Below are positions 9,003-18,290 of a stretch of DNA of 64,000 bases, piece by piece. The stretch's first letter is position 1, and every line of letters begins with the position of its first letter. A program made the translations under genes and the position numbers. Source of the stretch: RGIG8306 sp964426655 (GTDB lineage: Bacteria; Bacillota; Clostridia; Lachnospirales; Lachnospiraceae); the NCBI GenBank assembly GCA_964426655.1, contig CAYRQT010000001.1, positions 1-64,000 on the forward strand, given 5' to 3'. The notes beneath the pieces were generated by a model that was not told the origin of the DNA, made no database searches, and saw nothing but the letters and a program-made list of their open reading frames with translations.

Positions 9003-9087
9003 CCCCCCTACCCTCATCCACCACTTCTCCCCCTTTTTTTGTCAAAATTATATGTCATCGCTCCATTTTCAGAGCACCTTTACTTCT

Positions 9088-9146
9088 CATAAAAGAGGGC
9101 GTTTCAAAAAACCTCCTGTTTTACCAAAAAGCTCTTCAAAACGCCC
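9088..9146 (-). terminator. Probable terminator after the SpoU methyltransferase
   Basis: Arms GGGCGTTT (9146-9139) and AAACGCCC (9104-9097) on the minus strand enclose a 34-nt loop and are followed by TCTTTTAT. The loop is long for an intrinsic terminator, but its position just behind the stop at 9159 fits. Confidence 0.55.
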
Positions 9147-9158
9147 ATCCTATTTTTA

Positions 9159-9953
9159 TCATTTTTTTTTCATTCTTCTTTGCCGCAGTCCTTCAAATAA
9201 AATAACGGATGCAGCCACTGCCGCATTCAGAGACTCCACTTTTCCCTCCATGGGGATGTGGATACATTTGGTGGATGCCTGTACATTCTCTCGTCGAATG
9301 CCCTGTCCCTCATTTCCCACCACTACGCCGTAAGGTCCAGTGTAATCTATTGAATCATAAGGAACGCTGTCCTCCAATGTGGACGCAAAAATCTGAATAC
9401 TTTTTTTTCTTAAGTCTGCAATGGTTTCTGCCATATTATCCACATATAGAAAAGGCACTCTGTAAATGGCTCCCATAGTGGCTCGAACCACCTTGGGATT
9501 ATACAGATCCACTGTGTCCCGGCTTAACAATATGCCACTTACGCCTGCCCCTTCTGCGGTTCTAAAAACAGTTCCTAAATTACCAGGATCCTGGAGATTG
9601 TCCAGGAGTAGCAAAGCCGTTGCTGCTCCTTTTAGCATTTCTTCCATTTTGTAGTGTGCCTGCCGCACAATAGCCAGTACCCCCTGAGGTGTCACCGTAT
9701 CCGACACTGCCTGGAATACGCCATCTGTCATTTCTTCCACGGGAATGTTTTGTTTTTCCATTCTTATCTGTATTTCAGGATGCGATTTTAAAAATGTGGA
9801 GCTCATGTACACATGCACGATATCCTTAAAGGACACTTCTGAAAAAAGCCGTTCTCCTTCAACCACATAAACGCCCTCTTCTTTACGAAAAGAGCGTTTT
9901 TTTTGCAGTTTCTGAATATATGTAATTTGTTTATTTCCAGGGGATATAATCAT
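9159..9953 (-). CDS. SpoU/TrmH-family RNA 2'-O-methyltransferase
   Basis: 264 residues with an N-terminal RNA-substrate-binding domain (about 1-90) and a SPOUT knot domain carrying the three motifs: DNLQDPGNLGTVFRTAEGAG (motif 1), VVGNEGQGI (motif 2) and IPMEGKVESLNAAVAASVI (motif 3). It methylates ribose in rRNA or tRNA with S-adenosylmethionine; RlmB-like 23S rRNA methylation is the closest guess. It overlaps the RCK gene by 4 bp (ATGA). Confidence 0.9.
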   Translation of the reverse strand: MIISPGNKQITYIQKLQKKRSFRKEEGVYVVEGERLFSEVSFKDIVHVYMSSTFLKSHPEIQIRMEKQNIPVEEMTDGVFQAVSDTVTPQGVLAIVRQAHYKMEEMLKGAATALLLLDNLQDPGNLGTVFRTAEGAGVSGILLSRDTVDLYNPKVVRATMGAIYRVPFLYVDNMAETIADLRKKSIQIFASTLEDSVPYDSIDYTGPYGVVVGNEGQGIRRENVQASTKCIHIPMEGKVESLNAAVAASVILFEGLRQRRMKKK

Positions 9954-10594
9954 AGGAGTTTCTCCATGGCTTCATTTGGCCCAATCAGAATATACACCTC
10001 ACCTCTGCAGATGGGTCTGTCCGGATCCAAATCAATGCTAACCTCCTCTCCACGACGAAGCCCAATAACATTCAGGCCCATTTCCCGCAAGTGAAGATGC
10101 CTCAGGGTTTTGCCCACCCATCCTTCCGGTGCTGGCATCTCTGCCACTCCGAAGGTGTCCGACAATTCCATAAAATCTGTAAATCTGCCGCTGATGAGGT
10201 TTCTGGCGATACGGGCCGCCATGTCCTTATCCGGGAAGATCACCCGGTCTACTCCCAGACGGCGCAGCACCGTTTCATGAATGGTGTTGTTGGCCTTGGC
10301 CATGATGTAGGGGACACCTTCCTCCCTGGCTACAATGGCCGCCATGATAGTCCCCTCCAGGTTATCTCCCATGGCGATGATCAGACAGGAAAGCTCACCC
10401 AGATTCAGGGATCGCATCATGTCAAAATCCATAACATCCGCTCTTACGGCCATGGTTACCACATCTGCGACTGCCTGGACTCTTTCTTCCCTACAGTCCA
10501 GTGCCATAACCGTATGTCCCTGTTCTGCCAGGTAAACGGCAATGCTTCGGCCAAAATCACCCAGGCCAAAGACACCGTATTCTTTTTTACTCAT
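9950..10594 (-). CDS. Potassium channel regulatory subunit (KtrA/TrkA, RCK domains)
   Basis: 214 residues: an RCK_N Rossmann domain beginning YGVFGLGDFGRSIAVYLAEQ, with the GxGxxG loop, and an RCK_C domain from about 135. Such proteins form octameric gating rings on KtrB/TrkH channels and respond to ATP/ADP, NAD(H) or c-di-AMP. No membrane channel gene is in the window, so the partner is elsewhere. It follows pfkA by 15 bp and overlaps the SpoU gene, consistent with cotranscription. Confidence 0.9.
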   Translation of the reverse strand: MSKKEYGVFGLGDFGRSIAVYLAEQGHTVMALDCREERVQAVADVVTMAVRADVMDFDMMRSLNLGELSCLIIAMGDNLEGTIMAAIVAREEGVPYIMAKANNTIHETVLRRLGVDRVIFPDKDMAARIARNLISGRFTDFMELSDTFGVAEMPAPEGWVGKTLRHLHLREMGLNVIGLRRGEEVSIDLDPDRPICRGEVYILIGPNEAMEKLL

Positions 10595-10609
10595 GCTGTC
10601 TCCTGTAAC

Positions 10610-11587
10610 TCAACGTACCATCCATTTGCTGACCATGTACTGATATTCATCAATATCTTTCTTCATCTGCAGAGCCTCTGTGATATCATAATCCACATAT
10701 TCACCATGTTTATAAGCCACCAGTCGATTGGATTTTCCTTCAATTAGTAGATCCACTGACTTAGCACCCATAATGGCCGCATACACCCGGTCTTTGCAGG
10801 TAGGAGAACCTCCGCGCTGCATATGCCCCAGAATGGTTGCCCGGGTCTCAATACCTGTAATCTTCTCAATGCGCTCTGCCAGCCCCTGGGAGTCCCCGAT
10901 CCCTTCAGCGTTGATGATAATGTGATGCTTCTTTCCAATTTTTCTGTTGGCAATGATACGGTCAATGAGCACTTTTTCATTGTGATCATAACGCTCTGGC
11001 AGGAGAATATCCTCTGCACCATTGGCAATGCCACACCAGAGGGCAATGTAACCTGCGTTCCTGCCCATAATCTCAATAATGCTGACCCGCTCATGAGAAG
11101 TGGAGGTATCCCGCACTTTATCAATGGCTTCCATGGCAGTGTTTACTGCTGTGTCAAAACCAATGGTATAGTCTGTACAGGCAATGTCCAGATCGATGGT
11201 TCCGGGAATGCCAATGGTATTAATCCCCTGCAAAGAAAGCTTATAGGCTCCCATGAAGGATCCATCCCCACCAATGACTACCAGGCCATCAATGCCATGC
11301 TTACGGCAGATATCTGCTGCTCTTTTCTGCACTTCCAGCTGCTTGAACTCCAGACAGCGGGCAGTATATAAAATGGTTCCGCCCCTGTGGATAATGTCTG
11401 CCACGCTTTTGCTGTCCATATCAACAATTTCTTCATTCAAAAGGCCTGCGTATCCACGCTTAATGCCCTTCACTTTTAATCCCTTATTTAATGCAGAACG
11501 AACGACGCTCCGAATGGCGGCATTCATGCCCGGTGCATCTCCTCCACTAGTCAATACAGCAATTGTCTGTACTTTATTCTCAGCCAT
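10610..11587 (-). CDS. pfkA: 6-phosphofructokinase
   Basis: Phosphorylates fructose-6-phosphate to fructose-1,6-bisphosphate. The 325 residues contain the ATP loop GGDAPGMNAAIR, GGDGS at 106-110 (Gly as in ATP-dependent enzymes, not the Asp of PPi enzymes) and PGTIDLDIACTDY at 128-140. The usual TIDND is TIDLD here: the catalytic Asp is kept but the next Asn is Leu. DnaE lies 71 bp upstream on the same strand. Confidence 0.95.
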   Translation of the reverse strand: MAENKVQTIAVLTSGGDAPGMNAAIRSVVRSALNKGLKVKGIKRGYAGLLNEEIVDMDSKSVADIIHRGGTILYTARCLEFKQLEVQKRAADICRKHGIDGLVVIGGDGSFMGAYKLSLQGINTIGIPGTIDLDIACTDYTIGFDTAVNTAMEAIDKVRDTSTSHERVSIIEIMGRNAGYIALWCGIANGAEDILLPERYDHNEKVLIDRIIANRKIGKKHHIIINAEGIGDSQGLAERIEKITGIETRATILGHMQRGGSPTCKDRVYAAIMGAKSVDLLIEGKSNRLVAYKHGEYVDYDITEALQMKKDIDEYQYMVSKWMVR

Positions 11588-11657
11588 TTTTCATCCTCCA
11601 AGATTTAGTATATCACTCAGTTAACAGGTTTTTTTGATAAGCATAGATAAAGATATC

Positions 11658-14600
11658 TTAATATACTTTACCCTTTTTATCAATAGGTTTTTCCCTATCT
11701 TTGACATTATTTTCACCAAATTTCTGCCGTAGGAGACCCAGCAATTCTGCGGTAATTTCTACCTCCAGGGCTTTCCCCATGGTTTTATAGGTTTTTTCCT
11801 GTGACAGATACACCTTCACCTCTTCCCTCCCGGGATGAGCCTGCAGGATTTCCCGTAAAAGACTGCCGCTTTTCTGATACTCCTCTTTTGTAGAGAACTG
11901 AATCCATATTTCCCGCAGCGACCGGATGAACGGCTGTACCTTATCTCCCATCAATTTCCCCTGTTCCTCGTCCGAAAGAGATGCCTTTCCTTCTACCATG
12001 ATTCTGGCATCCTGAACCAAAAAAGACTTATACTGTTCATACTGTCTGGAAAAGAAAACCACCTCTACCGTGCCTACCAGATCCTCCAGCGTTACAAATG
12101 CCATCTGTCGATTTTGCCTGGTGATTTTTACGCTAATGGCTGAAACCATTCCAGCAAGCCTGACATATTGCCCATCTTTTAGATTTTCTGTTCCGCCTTC
12201 CTCATCCGGATAAAAATCTGCACTGGTCGCTGTAGCATACTGCTCCATCACCATTCTGTATTTATCCAGCGGATGACCGCTGACATAAATGCCCAAAACT
12301 TCTTTTTCCATGGCCAACAATGTTTCCGGATCATACTCCCCTACCGGGGGGAAGGTAATTTCCACCGTTTCCCGGTCAGTAGGTGCCATAAGTTCAAACA
12401 GGGACATCTGTCCTGTTAATGCCTGCTTCTTTTCTCTGGACACCTGATCCATCAAAAGAGAGTACACCAGCATCTTCTGTTTTCTGGTCCCACCCACGCT
12501 ATCCAAGGCTCCCGCCTTAATAAAAGCCTCAATAGTTCTCTTATTGACTTCTCTTCCGGATAGTCTGGAGATAAAATCTCTTAGGGAGAGAAATCCCCCC
12601 CCCTTTTCTCTTTCCTGCACGATCTGATCAATCACAGACGGCCCCACACTTTTGATGGCAGAAAGACCGTAAATAATGGCATGTCCCTCAACCGCAAAAC
12701 CACTCTCTCCCTTATTAATGTCAGGAGGCAGGATGGAAATCTGCATCTGCCTGCAGGTTTGGATGTATTCAGACACTTTCTGGGTATTGTCAATGACAGA
12801 GGTCATCAGAGCTGCCATGAACTCCACCGGATAATGATATTTCAGATAAGCGGTCTGGTAAGCCACATAGGCGTAGGCTGCCGCATGCGACTTATTGAAG
12901 GCATATTTGGCAAAATCCGTCATTTCATCAAAAATGGCACTGGCCACTTCTTCAGATATGCCATTGGCCACACAACCCGGAACGCCCTCAGCCGCATTGC
13001 CATAAATAAAGTTTTCCCGCTCCTTTTCCATGACGGACTGTTTCTTCTTGGACATGGCCCGTCGAACAAGATCACTTCGGCCAAAAGTATAGCCTGCCAG
13101 TTTTCGCACAATCTGCATGACCTGTTCCTGATATACAATACAACCGTAAGTGGGTTTTAGGATTTCCTCCAGCTGCGGGCAGGCATATTGAATGGCCTCT
13201 GGCTGATTCTTTCCTTTTAGGTATTTAGGAATAAAATCCATGGGGCCAGGTCGATACAGTGAAATACCTGCAATAATATCCTCCATGCTGGACGGTTTTA
13301 AGACCTTCATAAAGCTTTTCATGCCTTTACTTTCCAGCTGGAACACCCCGTCCGTATGCCCGGTGCCAAGAGAGGCATACACTTTTTCATCATCCATAGG
13401 CAAATGGCCAAGTTCAATGGTCACTCCCCGGTTTTTCTCCGCCAGTTTTTGGGCATTCTGCAGCACTGTCAAAGTACGCAATCCCAAAAAATCCATTTTT
13501 AACAGCCCCAGTTCTTCCAATGTGGTCATGGTAAACTGCGTGGTAATGGAATTGTCAGAGGCTTTGGACAAGGGCACATACTCATCTACCGGCTTTTCAC
13601 AGATCACCACTCCTGCCGCATGCATGGAAGTATGACGGGGAAGTCCTTCCAGTTTTTTTGCCATGTTGATCAGCTGACGAATCTGGTCATCGTTCCGGTA
13701 TTTTTCTGCCAGATCTTTATTCATTTCCAAGGCCCTGTCAATGGTCATATTCAACTCATTGGGTATCATCTTGGCAATAGTGTCACACAGGGCATAGGGC
13801 AGATCCAAGGCTCTCCCCACATCCCGGATTACCCCCCTGGCTGCCAGCGTTCCAAAGGTCACAATCTGGGCCACCTGTTCCTTGCCATAAGTCCGAACCA
13901 CGTAATCAATGACCTCCTGCCGTCGCACATAACAAAAATCAATATCAATATCGGGCATAGTGACCCGTTCCGGATTTAGAAAGCGTTCAAAAAGCAACTG
14001 ATATTGCAGGGGCTCAATATCCGTAATTTCCAGACAGTAGGCCACAATACTGCCAGCCGCCGATCCCCGGCCAGGTCCCACCATAATATGATTTCGTTTT
14101 GCATAGGCAATGAAATCCCAGACAATCAGGAAATAATCCACATACCCCATCTGACGGATGACACCCAGCTCATACTGCAGCCTTTCTTCCAACGCAGGGG
14201 TGACGGTATAGCGTTTACGCAGCCCTTCCCAACACAGCTTTTTCAGATAGGCATAAGCCTCATAGCCTTCCGGTACATGAAATTTAGGCAGTTTCTGCTC
14301 TCCAAATACAATTTCAACCTGACATCGCATGGCAATGCGATGAGTATTTTCCAACGCCTCTGTCGCATAAGGAAAAAGGGCCTGCATCTGGGCCTCGCTT
14401 TTCAGATAGAACTGACCGCCTTCGTAACGCATGCGATTCTCATCAGAAACCTTTTTCCCAGTCTGGATGCAAAGCAGCACATCATGAGCATCTGCATCTT
14501 CGGCATGGATATAATGCACATCATTGGTTGCCACCAGTGGAATGCCCGTTTCCTCATGCAGATGAAGCAGATGCCCATTAACCTCTCGCTGTTCCGGATA

Positions 14601-15137
14601 TCCATGATCCTGCAGCTCCAGAAAAAAATTATCCACTCCAAATATGTCCTGATACCTCAATGCCGCTTTTTTGGCTTCCTCGTACTGTCCCCTAAGCAGC
14701 ATTCGCTGTACTTCCCCGGCCAGGCAGGCACTTAAGCAGATGATCCCTTCATGATGAGTCCGCAGCACATCCAAATCTACCCTGGGCTTGTAATAAAACC
14801 CATCCACAAAACCTTTGGAGACAATCTTGATCAGGTTGTGATACCCTTTCTGATTCTCTGCCAGCAAAATCAAATGATAATACCGGTCTTCTCCTGCACC
14901 TTTTTCTCTGTCAAACCGGGAACCAGGTGCCACATATACCTCACAACCCAATATGGGATGAATACCATTAGACAAAGCAGCCCGGTAAAAATCGATGACG
15001 CCAAACATGACTCCATGATCTGTAATGGCCAGGCTGTCCATTCCCAGTTCCCTGGCTCTTGCGCAGAGTTCCTGAATTTTACAGGATCCGTCCAACAGAC
15101 TGTACTCGGTATGCACATGCAAATGTGTAAAGCTCAT
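11658..15137 (-). CDS. dnaE: DNA polymerase III alpha subunit
   Basis: Replicative polymerase of about 1159 residues. I start at the ATG at 15137 (MSFTHLHVHTEYSLLDG) because AAAGGAGG precedes it; upstream in-frame ATGs have no site. The PHP domain occupies the first 200 residues with HLHVHTEYS. The palm holds PDIDIDF with the catalytic aspartates. A tandem helix-hairpin-helix region and an OB fold (near 980-1060) complete the DnaE (not PolC) layout. A terminator-like hairpin lies just upstream, between crh and dnaE. Confidence 0.96.
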   Translation of the reverse strand: MSFTHLHVHTEYSLLDGSCKIQELCARARELGMDSLAITDHGVMFGVIDFYRAALSNGIHPILGCEVYVAPGSRFDREKGAGEDRYYHLILLAENQKGYHNLIKIVSKGFVDGFYYKPRVDLDVLRTHHEGIICLSACLAGEVQRMLLRGQYEEAKKAALRYQDIFGVDNFFLELQDHGYPEQREVNGHLLHLHEETGIPLVATNDVHYIHAEDADAHDVLLCIQTGKKVSDENRMRYEGGQFYLKSEAQMQALFPYATEALENTHRIAMRCQVEIVFGEQKLPKFHVPEGYEAYAYLKKLCWEGLRKRYTVTPALEERLQYELGVIRQMGYVDYFLIVWDFIAYAKRNHIMVGPGRGSAAGSIVAYCLEITDIEPLQYQLLFERFLNPERVTMPDIDIDFCYVRRQEVIDYVVRTYGKEQVAQIVTFGTLAARGVIRDVGRALDLPYALCDTIAKMIPNELNMTIDRALEMNKDLAEKYRNDDQIRQLINMAKKLEGLPRHTSMHAAGVVICEKPVDEYVPLSKASDNSITTQFTMTTLEELGLLKMDFLGLRTLTVLQNAQKLAEKNRGVTIELGHLPMDDEKVYASLGTGHTDGVFQLESKGMKSFMKVLKPSSMEDIIAGISLYRPGPMDFIPKYLKGKNQPEAIQYACPQLEEILKPTYGCIVYQEQVMQIVRKLAGYTFGRSDLVRRAMSKKKQSVMEKERENFIYGNAAEGVPGCVANGISEEVASAIFDEMTDFAKYAFNKSHAAAYAYVAYQTAYLKYHYPVEFMAALMTSVIDNTQKVSEYIQTCRQMQISILPPDINKGESGFAVEGHAIIYGLSAIKSVGPSVIDQIVQEREKGGGFLSLRDFISRLSGREVNKRTIEAFIKAGALDSVGGTRKQKMLVYSLLMDQVSREKKQALTGQMSLFELMAPTDRETVEITFPPVGEYDPETLLAMEKEVLGIYVSGHPLDKYRMVMEQYATATSADFYPDEEGGTENLKDGQYVRLAGMVSAISVKITRQNRQMAFVTLEDLVGTVEVVFFSRQYEQYKSFLVQDARIMVEGKASLSDEEQGKLMGDKVQPFIRSLREIWIQFSTKEEYQKSGSLLREILQAHPGREEVKVYLSQEKTYKTMGKALEVEITAELLGLLRQKFGENNVKDREKPIDKKGKVY

Positions 15138-15155
15138 GGATGCCTCCTTTTTCAT

Positions 15156-15194
15156 AAAAAAACAGGGCCGTCGCATAAAGTAGCAGACGTCCCC
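15156..15194 (-). terminator. Terminator-like hairpin between crh and dnaE
   Basis: On the minus strand GGG..CGTC and GACG.CCC arms with a single-base bulge and an 11-13 nt loop are followed by TGTTTTTTTAT. It ends about 10 bp before the dnaE ribosome binding site, so it may reduce read-through from crh into dnaE rather than block it. Confidence 0.55.
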
Positions 15195-15224
15195 GCATTC
15201 TCTCACAACAGCCCAAGTCTGATA

Positions 15225-15482
15225 TTATTCCTGACCGGATAAATAGGATGCCAGCTTATCCAGCGCTGCATCTTCATCCGTCCCGTCTGCAGAAACCGTC
15301 AGGTCATCCCCGGTAACCAGCCCCAAAGTCATCATGCCCATAATGCTTTTTGCATTGACCCGCTTTTCTCCGCTCTGAATATAAATGGAAGATTCAAACT
15401 GGCTGGCCAGCTGCACCAGCATAGCTACCGGTCGAATTTCCAGGCCCGTAGGTAATTGTACTTTTATGGTTCTGTTCTGCAT
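15225..15482 (-). CDS. crh: Crh-like HPr-family regulatory protein (no His15)
   Basis: 85 residues with the full HPr fold. Position 15, the histidine phosphorylated by enzyme I in HPr (GLHARPA), is Glu here (TGLEIRPVA), so it cannot carry PTS phosphate. Ser46, the HprK target, is intact in NAKSIMGMM. That matches Bacillus Crh, which has Gln15 and Ser46 and acts as a CcpA corepressor. The whiA-crh adjacency also matches the Bacillus yvcJ-yvcK-yvcL-crh cluster, and hprK is four genes upstream. Confidence 0.88.
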   Translation of the reverse strand: MQNRTIKVQLPTGLEIRPVAMLVQLASQFESSIYIQSGEKRVNAKSIMGMMTLGLVTGDDLTVSADGTDEDAALDKLASYLSGQE

Positions 15483-15494
15483 TTTTCTCCTCCT

Positions 15495-16478
15495 CTAACG
15501 CCTCAGGCTTTCTGCAATTTCCTTTAATTTCCGCAGGCGATGATTAACACCAGATTTACCCAGCGGCGGGCTTAGCATCGTCCCCAGTTCTTTTAAAGGA
15601 ACGCCCGGGTTATCCAGACGCAACTGTGCAAGTTCCTGAAGTTCCTCCGAAAGCGTTTCCAGCCCAACCGTCTGTTGAATCAGCAAAATATCCTCCTGCT
15701 GCTGCACAGAAGCTTCCACCGTTTTACTGATATTGGCCGTTTCACAATTTACTTTTCGATTAACCGCATTGGCAATTTCTTTCCGAATACGGATGTTTTC
15801 CAGTTCCATCAGGGAAACATGGGCTTCCATAATGTTGAGAAGGTCAACAATCTGGTTGCCCTCCTTTACATATACCACACTATGCTTCTTTCGGGCAACT
15901 ATTTTTGCTTCCAGTCCAAAAGTCTGTAAAATGCTCTGCATCTGGAGTCCCCGTCTCTCCGTGCGGCAGACTATTTCCAGATGGTAAGATTTTTCCGGAT
16001 CGGAAATGGACCCTGCTGCCAGAAAAGCGCCTCTGACAAAAGCGCGCTTACAGCACGGGTTCTGAATGACCAGTCCATCTGTCAGAAAGTTTTCCTCTTC
16101 CGTTTTCCTCCAGCCAAAAAAAGAATCCCGGGAAAGATTTCCCAGGCGGGGGGCTAACGGATGTTTAATGGCTTCCAGGACCATGCACACCTGCCCCTGA
16201 TCTCTGATGAGCACCGTATACAGGCGGCTTTTCTGCCCCCGACGGCTCCATCTTACGGCCACATTCGTATTTATAGTAAAGGTTTTTTTCAGTAATGTAA
16301 AGTACTTATTTGCAACAAAACGGTTTTCTGTCCGGATTTTAATATAAATTGCCCCGCCACCTGCCCAAATCAGCTCTCCTGAAAAGGCCAGTATGGCGCT
16401 GATCTCGCTGATACGGCAGTGACGGGCAGCCGGAACATGTTCTCCCAGCTCTTGTTTCACTATTTGGGAAAAAGACAC
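15495..16478 (-). CDS. whiA: WhiA-type DNA-binding protein
   Basis: 327 residues with an N-terminal LAGLIDADG-like domain (degenerate, no nuclease residues evident) and a C-terminal helix-turn-helix ending PPLGKSGVNHRLRKLKEIAESLR. WhiA influences cell division, sporulation genes and chromosome organisation in Gram-positive bacteria. The start is GTG (16478), 4 bp after the rapZ stop, with AAGGGTGACAGG upstream. The yvcK gene normally between rapZ and whiA in Bacillus is absent. Confidence 0.95.
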   Translation of the reverse strand: MSFSQIVKQELGEHVPAARHCRISEISAILAFSGELIWAGGGAIYIKIRTENRFVANKYFTLLKKTFTINTNVAVRWSRRGQKSRLYTVLIRDQGQVCMVLEAIKHPLAPRLGNLSRDSFFGWRKTEEENFLTDGLVIQNPCCKRAFVRGAFLAAGSISDPEKSYHLEIVCRTERRGLQMQSILQTFGLEAKIVARKKHSVVYVKEGNQIVDLLNIMEAHVSLMELENIRIRKEIANAVNRKVNCETANISKTVEASVQQQEDILLIQQTVGLETLSEELQELAQLRLDNPGVPLKELGTMLSPPLGKSGVNHRLRKLKEIAESLRR

Positions 16479-16482
16479 CCTG

Positions 16483-17349
16483 TCACCCTTGCTTTCTATT
16501 CAGTATATCCTTATGTTCAATCGTTATGCCATATCCTTTGCCTTCCAACGCCCCGTATAAAGCGTTCGCCACTGTCACCGATCGATGTTTTCCCCCTGTA
16601 CATCCAATTCCGATCACCAGCTGATTTTTTCCTTCCACCGCATAATGAGGCAACAAAAACTGTACCATATCAATGAGTTTATCCAAAAATACATGGGTCA
16701 CCGGAAAACTCATCACATAATCTTTCACCGGTGCATCATTTCCGGTCAGGGGACGTAACTCATCTATATAGAAGGGATTGGGCAAAAAGCGCACATCAAA
16801 CAGCAAATCCGCATCCTGCGGAATGCCATATTTAAATCCAAACGACAAAATGCTCACATTCAGGCTATGATACGCTTTTCCTTCTACATATATTCTTTCC
16901 AGTTCCTCCCGCAGATCCCGGGTGAGAAGATGACTTGTATCAATGATGTGTGTGGCCCTGCCACGTAATTCTTTCAACAGTTCTCGTTCTTCCCTTATGC
17001 CATCAATCAGCCGCCCTTCTCTGCTTAAGGGATGATTTCTGCGCGTTTCTTTAAAACGTTTGATCAGGCAGGCATCTCCGGCATCCAGGTACAGAATTTC
17101 ATACGGATATGGGGCAAGTCCATCTCTTCGCAACAGGCTGCCAAGATCCTTCAGACCGCCTCCGGACCGGGCATCAATACCGATAGCCACATTGCCAAAA
17201 CGATCCTCTCCGGCATAGGTCAGCTCTGCAAATTTGACAATCAATTCTACGGGAAGATTATCCACACAAAAAAAGCCCAAATCTTCCAGAATTTTCAGTG
17301 CAGTGGTCTTCCCCGCTCCGGACATGCCGGTTACAATTACAAATTTCAC
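16483..17349 (-). CDS. rapZ: RapZ/YvcJ nucleotide-binding protein
   Basis: 288 residues from a GTG start at 17349, chosen because AAGGAG lies 5 nt upstream and the protein then begins KFVIVTGMSGAGKTTALK, i.e. the Walker A loop GMSGAGKT. The C-terminal domain carries IGCTGGKHRSVTVA. The family binds ATP/GTP; in enterobacteria RapZ controls glucosamine-6-phosphate synthase mRNA and in Bacillus YvcJ affects competence. It is the centre of the hprK-murB-rapZ-whiA-crh operon. Confidence 0.95.
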   Translation of the reverse strand: MKFVIVTGMSGAGKTTALKILEDLGFFCVDNLPVELIVKFAELTYAGEDRFGNVAIGIDARSGGGLKDLGSLLRRDGLAPYPYEILYLDAGDACLIKRFKETRRNHPLSREGRLIDGIREERELLKELRGRATHIIDTSHLLTRDLREELERIYVEGKAYHSLNVSILSFGFKYGIPQDADLLFDVRFLPNPFYIDELRPLTGNDAPVKDYVMSFPVTHVFLDKLIDMVQFLLPHYAVEGKNQLVIGIGCTGGKHRSVTVANALYGALEGKGYGITIEHKDILNRKQG

Positions 17350-17368
17350 GGTTGCTCCTTTCCGGATT

Positions 17369-18280
17369 TTATTCTGGAAAATGACCGATAAAGCGCACTT
17401 CCGGCTCCAGCTCCACACCAAACTTGTCCTTCACAGTGTGCTGCACATGCTGAATGACACTGCGCACCTGGGCAGACGTGGCATTTCCCCGGTTAATTAC
17501 AAAACCACAATGCTTTTCGGAAACGCCGGCCTGTCCCACCGAATATCCTGCCAGCCCACTGTCCATGATCAGTTTTCCGGCGTAATACCCTGCCGGCCGT
17601 TTAAAAGTACTGCCCGCACTGCCATATTCCAGCGGCTGCTTTGCCGCCCGCATGGCCTTTAGCTGCAGAACCTTGGCCTCCAGCGCCTCTCTGTTTCCCG
17701 GAGAAAGTTGAAATTCTCCCTCCAGTACCACATAACCATTGGTTTTAATGCAACTGGTACGGTAGCCCAGCTGCAGTTCTTCTGCGTTCAGAGAAAGTAC
17801 CTGCCCCTCTGCCGTCAGAACCGTACAGCCTTTCACTACCTGCTTCATTTCACCGTCATATGCCCCTGCATTCATGGTAAGTGCACCGCCCACACTTCCG
17901 GGGATGCCTGCCGCAAATTCCAGTCCTTTGAGACTTAGAGAGACCACATAATCCACCAGCCGGTTCAATGAAACACCGGCCTGGGCCCTGACCAGCGTTC
18001 CCTGAACATCCATTTTCTGAAAATGCTTTTCCGGCGTCAGGATGGCTCCGGGGAACCCTTCATCACTGACCAGCAGATTGCTGCCCAGACCCACCCACTC
18101 ATAGGGTAGCCCATACGTTCTGCAAAGAGACATGGCCAGCCCACCCTGTTCTGCTGTGGCAGGGGTCAGATAAAACCTGGCATTTCCTCCGGTCTGAAAG
18201 GTGGTATGCCGGGCCATAGGTTCATTTTCCCGTATATCCTCCGGCGCAAGCACCTGCGCCAGCGCTTCTTTGAATTCCAT
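17369..18280 (-). CDS. murB: UDP-N-acetylenolpyruvoylglucosamine reductase
   Basis: FAD enzyme that reduces UDP-GlcNAc-enolpyruvate to UDP-MurNAc for peptidoglycan. Start at 18280 (MEFKEA) after AGGAAACAGT. Features include the FAD-binding segment GLGSNLLVSDEGF, AAGIPGSVGGALTMNAGAY, the GSTFKRP loop with the catalytic Ser, and a C-terminal Glu in LEPEVRFIG. At 303 residues it is a short type II MurB. It lies 10 bp behind hprK. Confidence 0.96.
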   Translation of the reverse strand: MEFKEALAQVLAPEDIRENEPMARHTTFQTGGNARFYLTPATAEQGGLAMSLCRTYGLPYEWVGLGSNLLVSDEGFPGAILTPEKHFQKMDVQGTLVRAQAGVSLNRLVDYVVSLSLKGLEFAAGIPGSVGGALTMNAGAYDGEMKQVVKGCTVLTAEGQVLSLNAEELQLGYRTSCIKTNGYVVLEGEFQLSPGNREALEAKVLQLKAMRAAKQPLEYGSAGSTFKRPAGYYAGKLIMDSGLAGYSVGQAGVSEKHCGFVINRGNATSAQVRSVIQHVQHTVKDKFGVELEPEVRFIGHFPE

Positions 18281-18290
18281 ACTGTTTCCT

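Noticed and set aside
15138..15206. N-terminal extension of DnaE
   Set aside because: The extra residues do not resemble any PolIII alpha N-terminus, and the strong ribosome site precedes the inner ATG.
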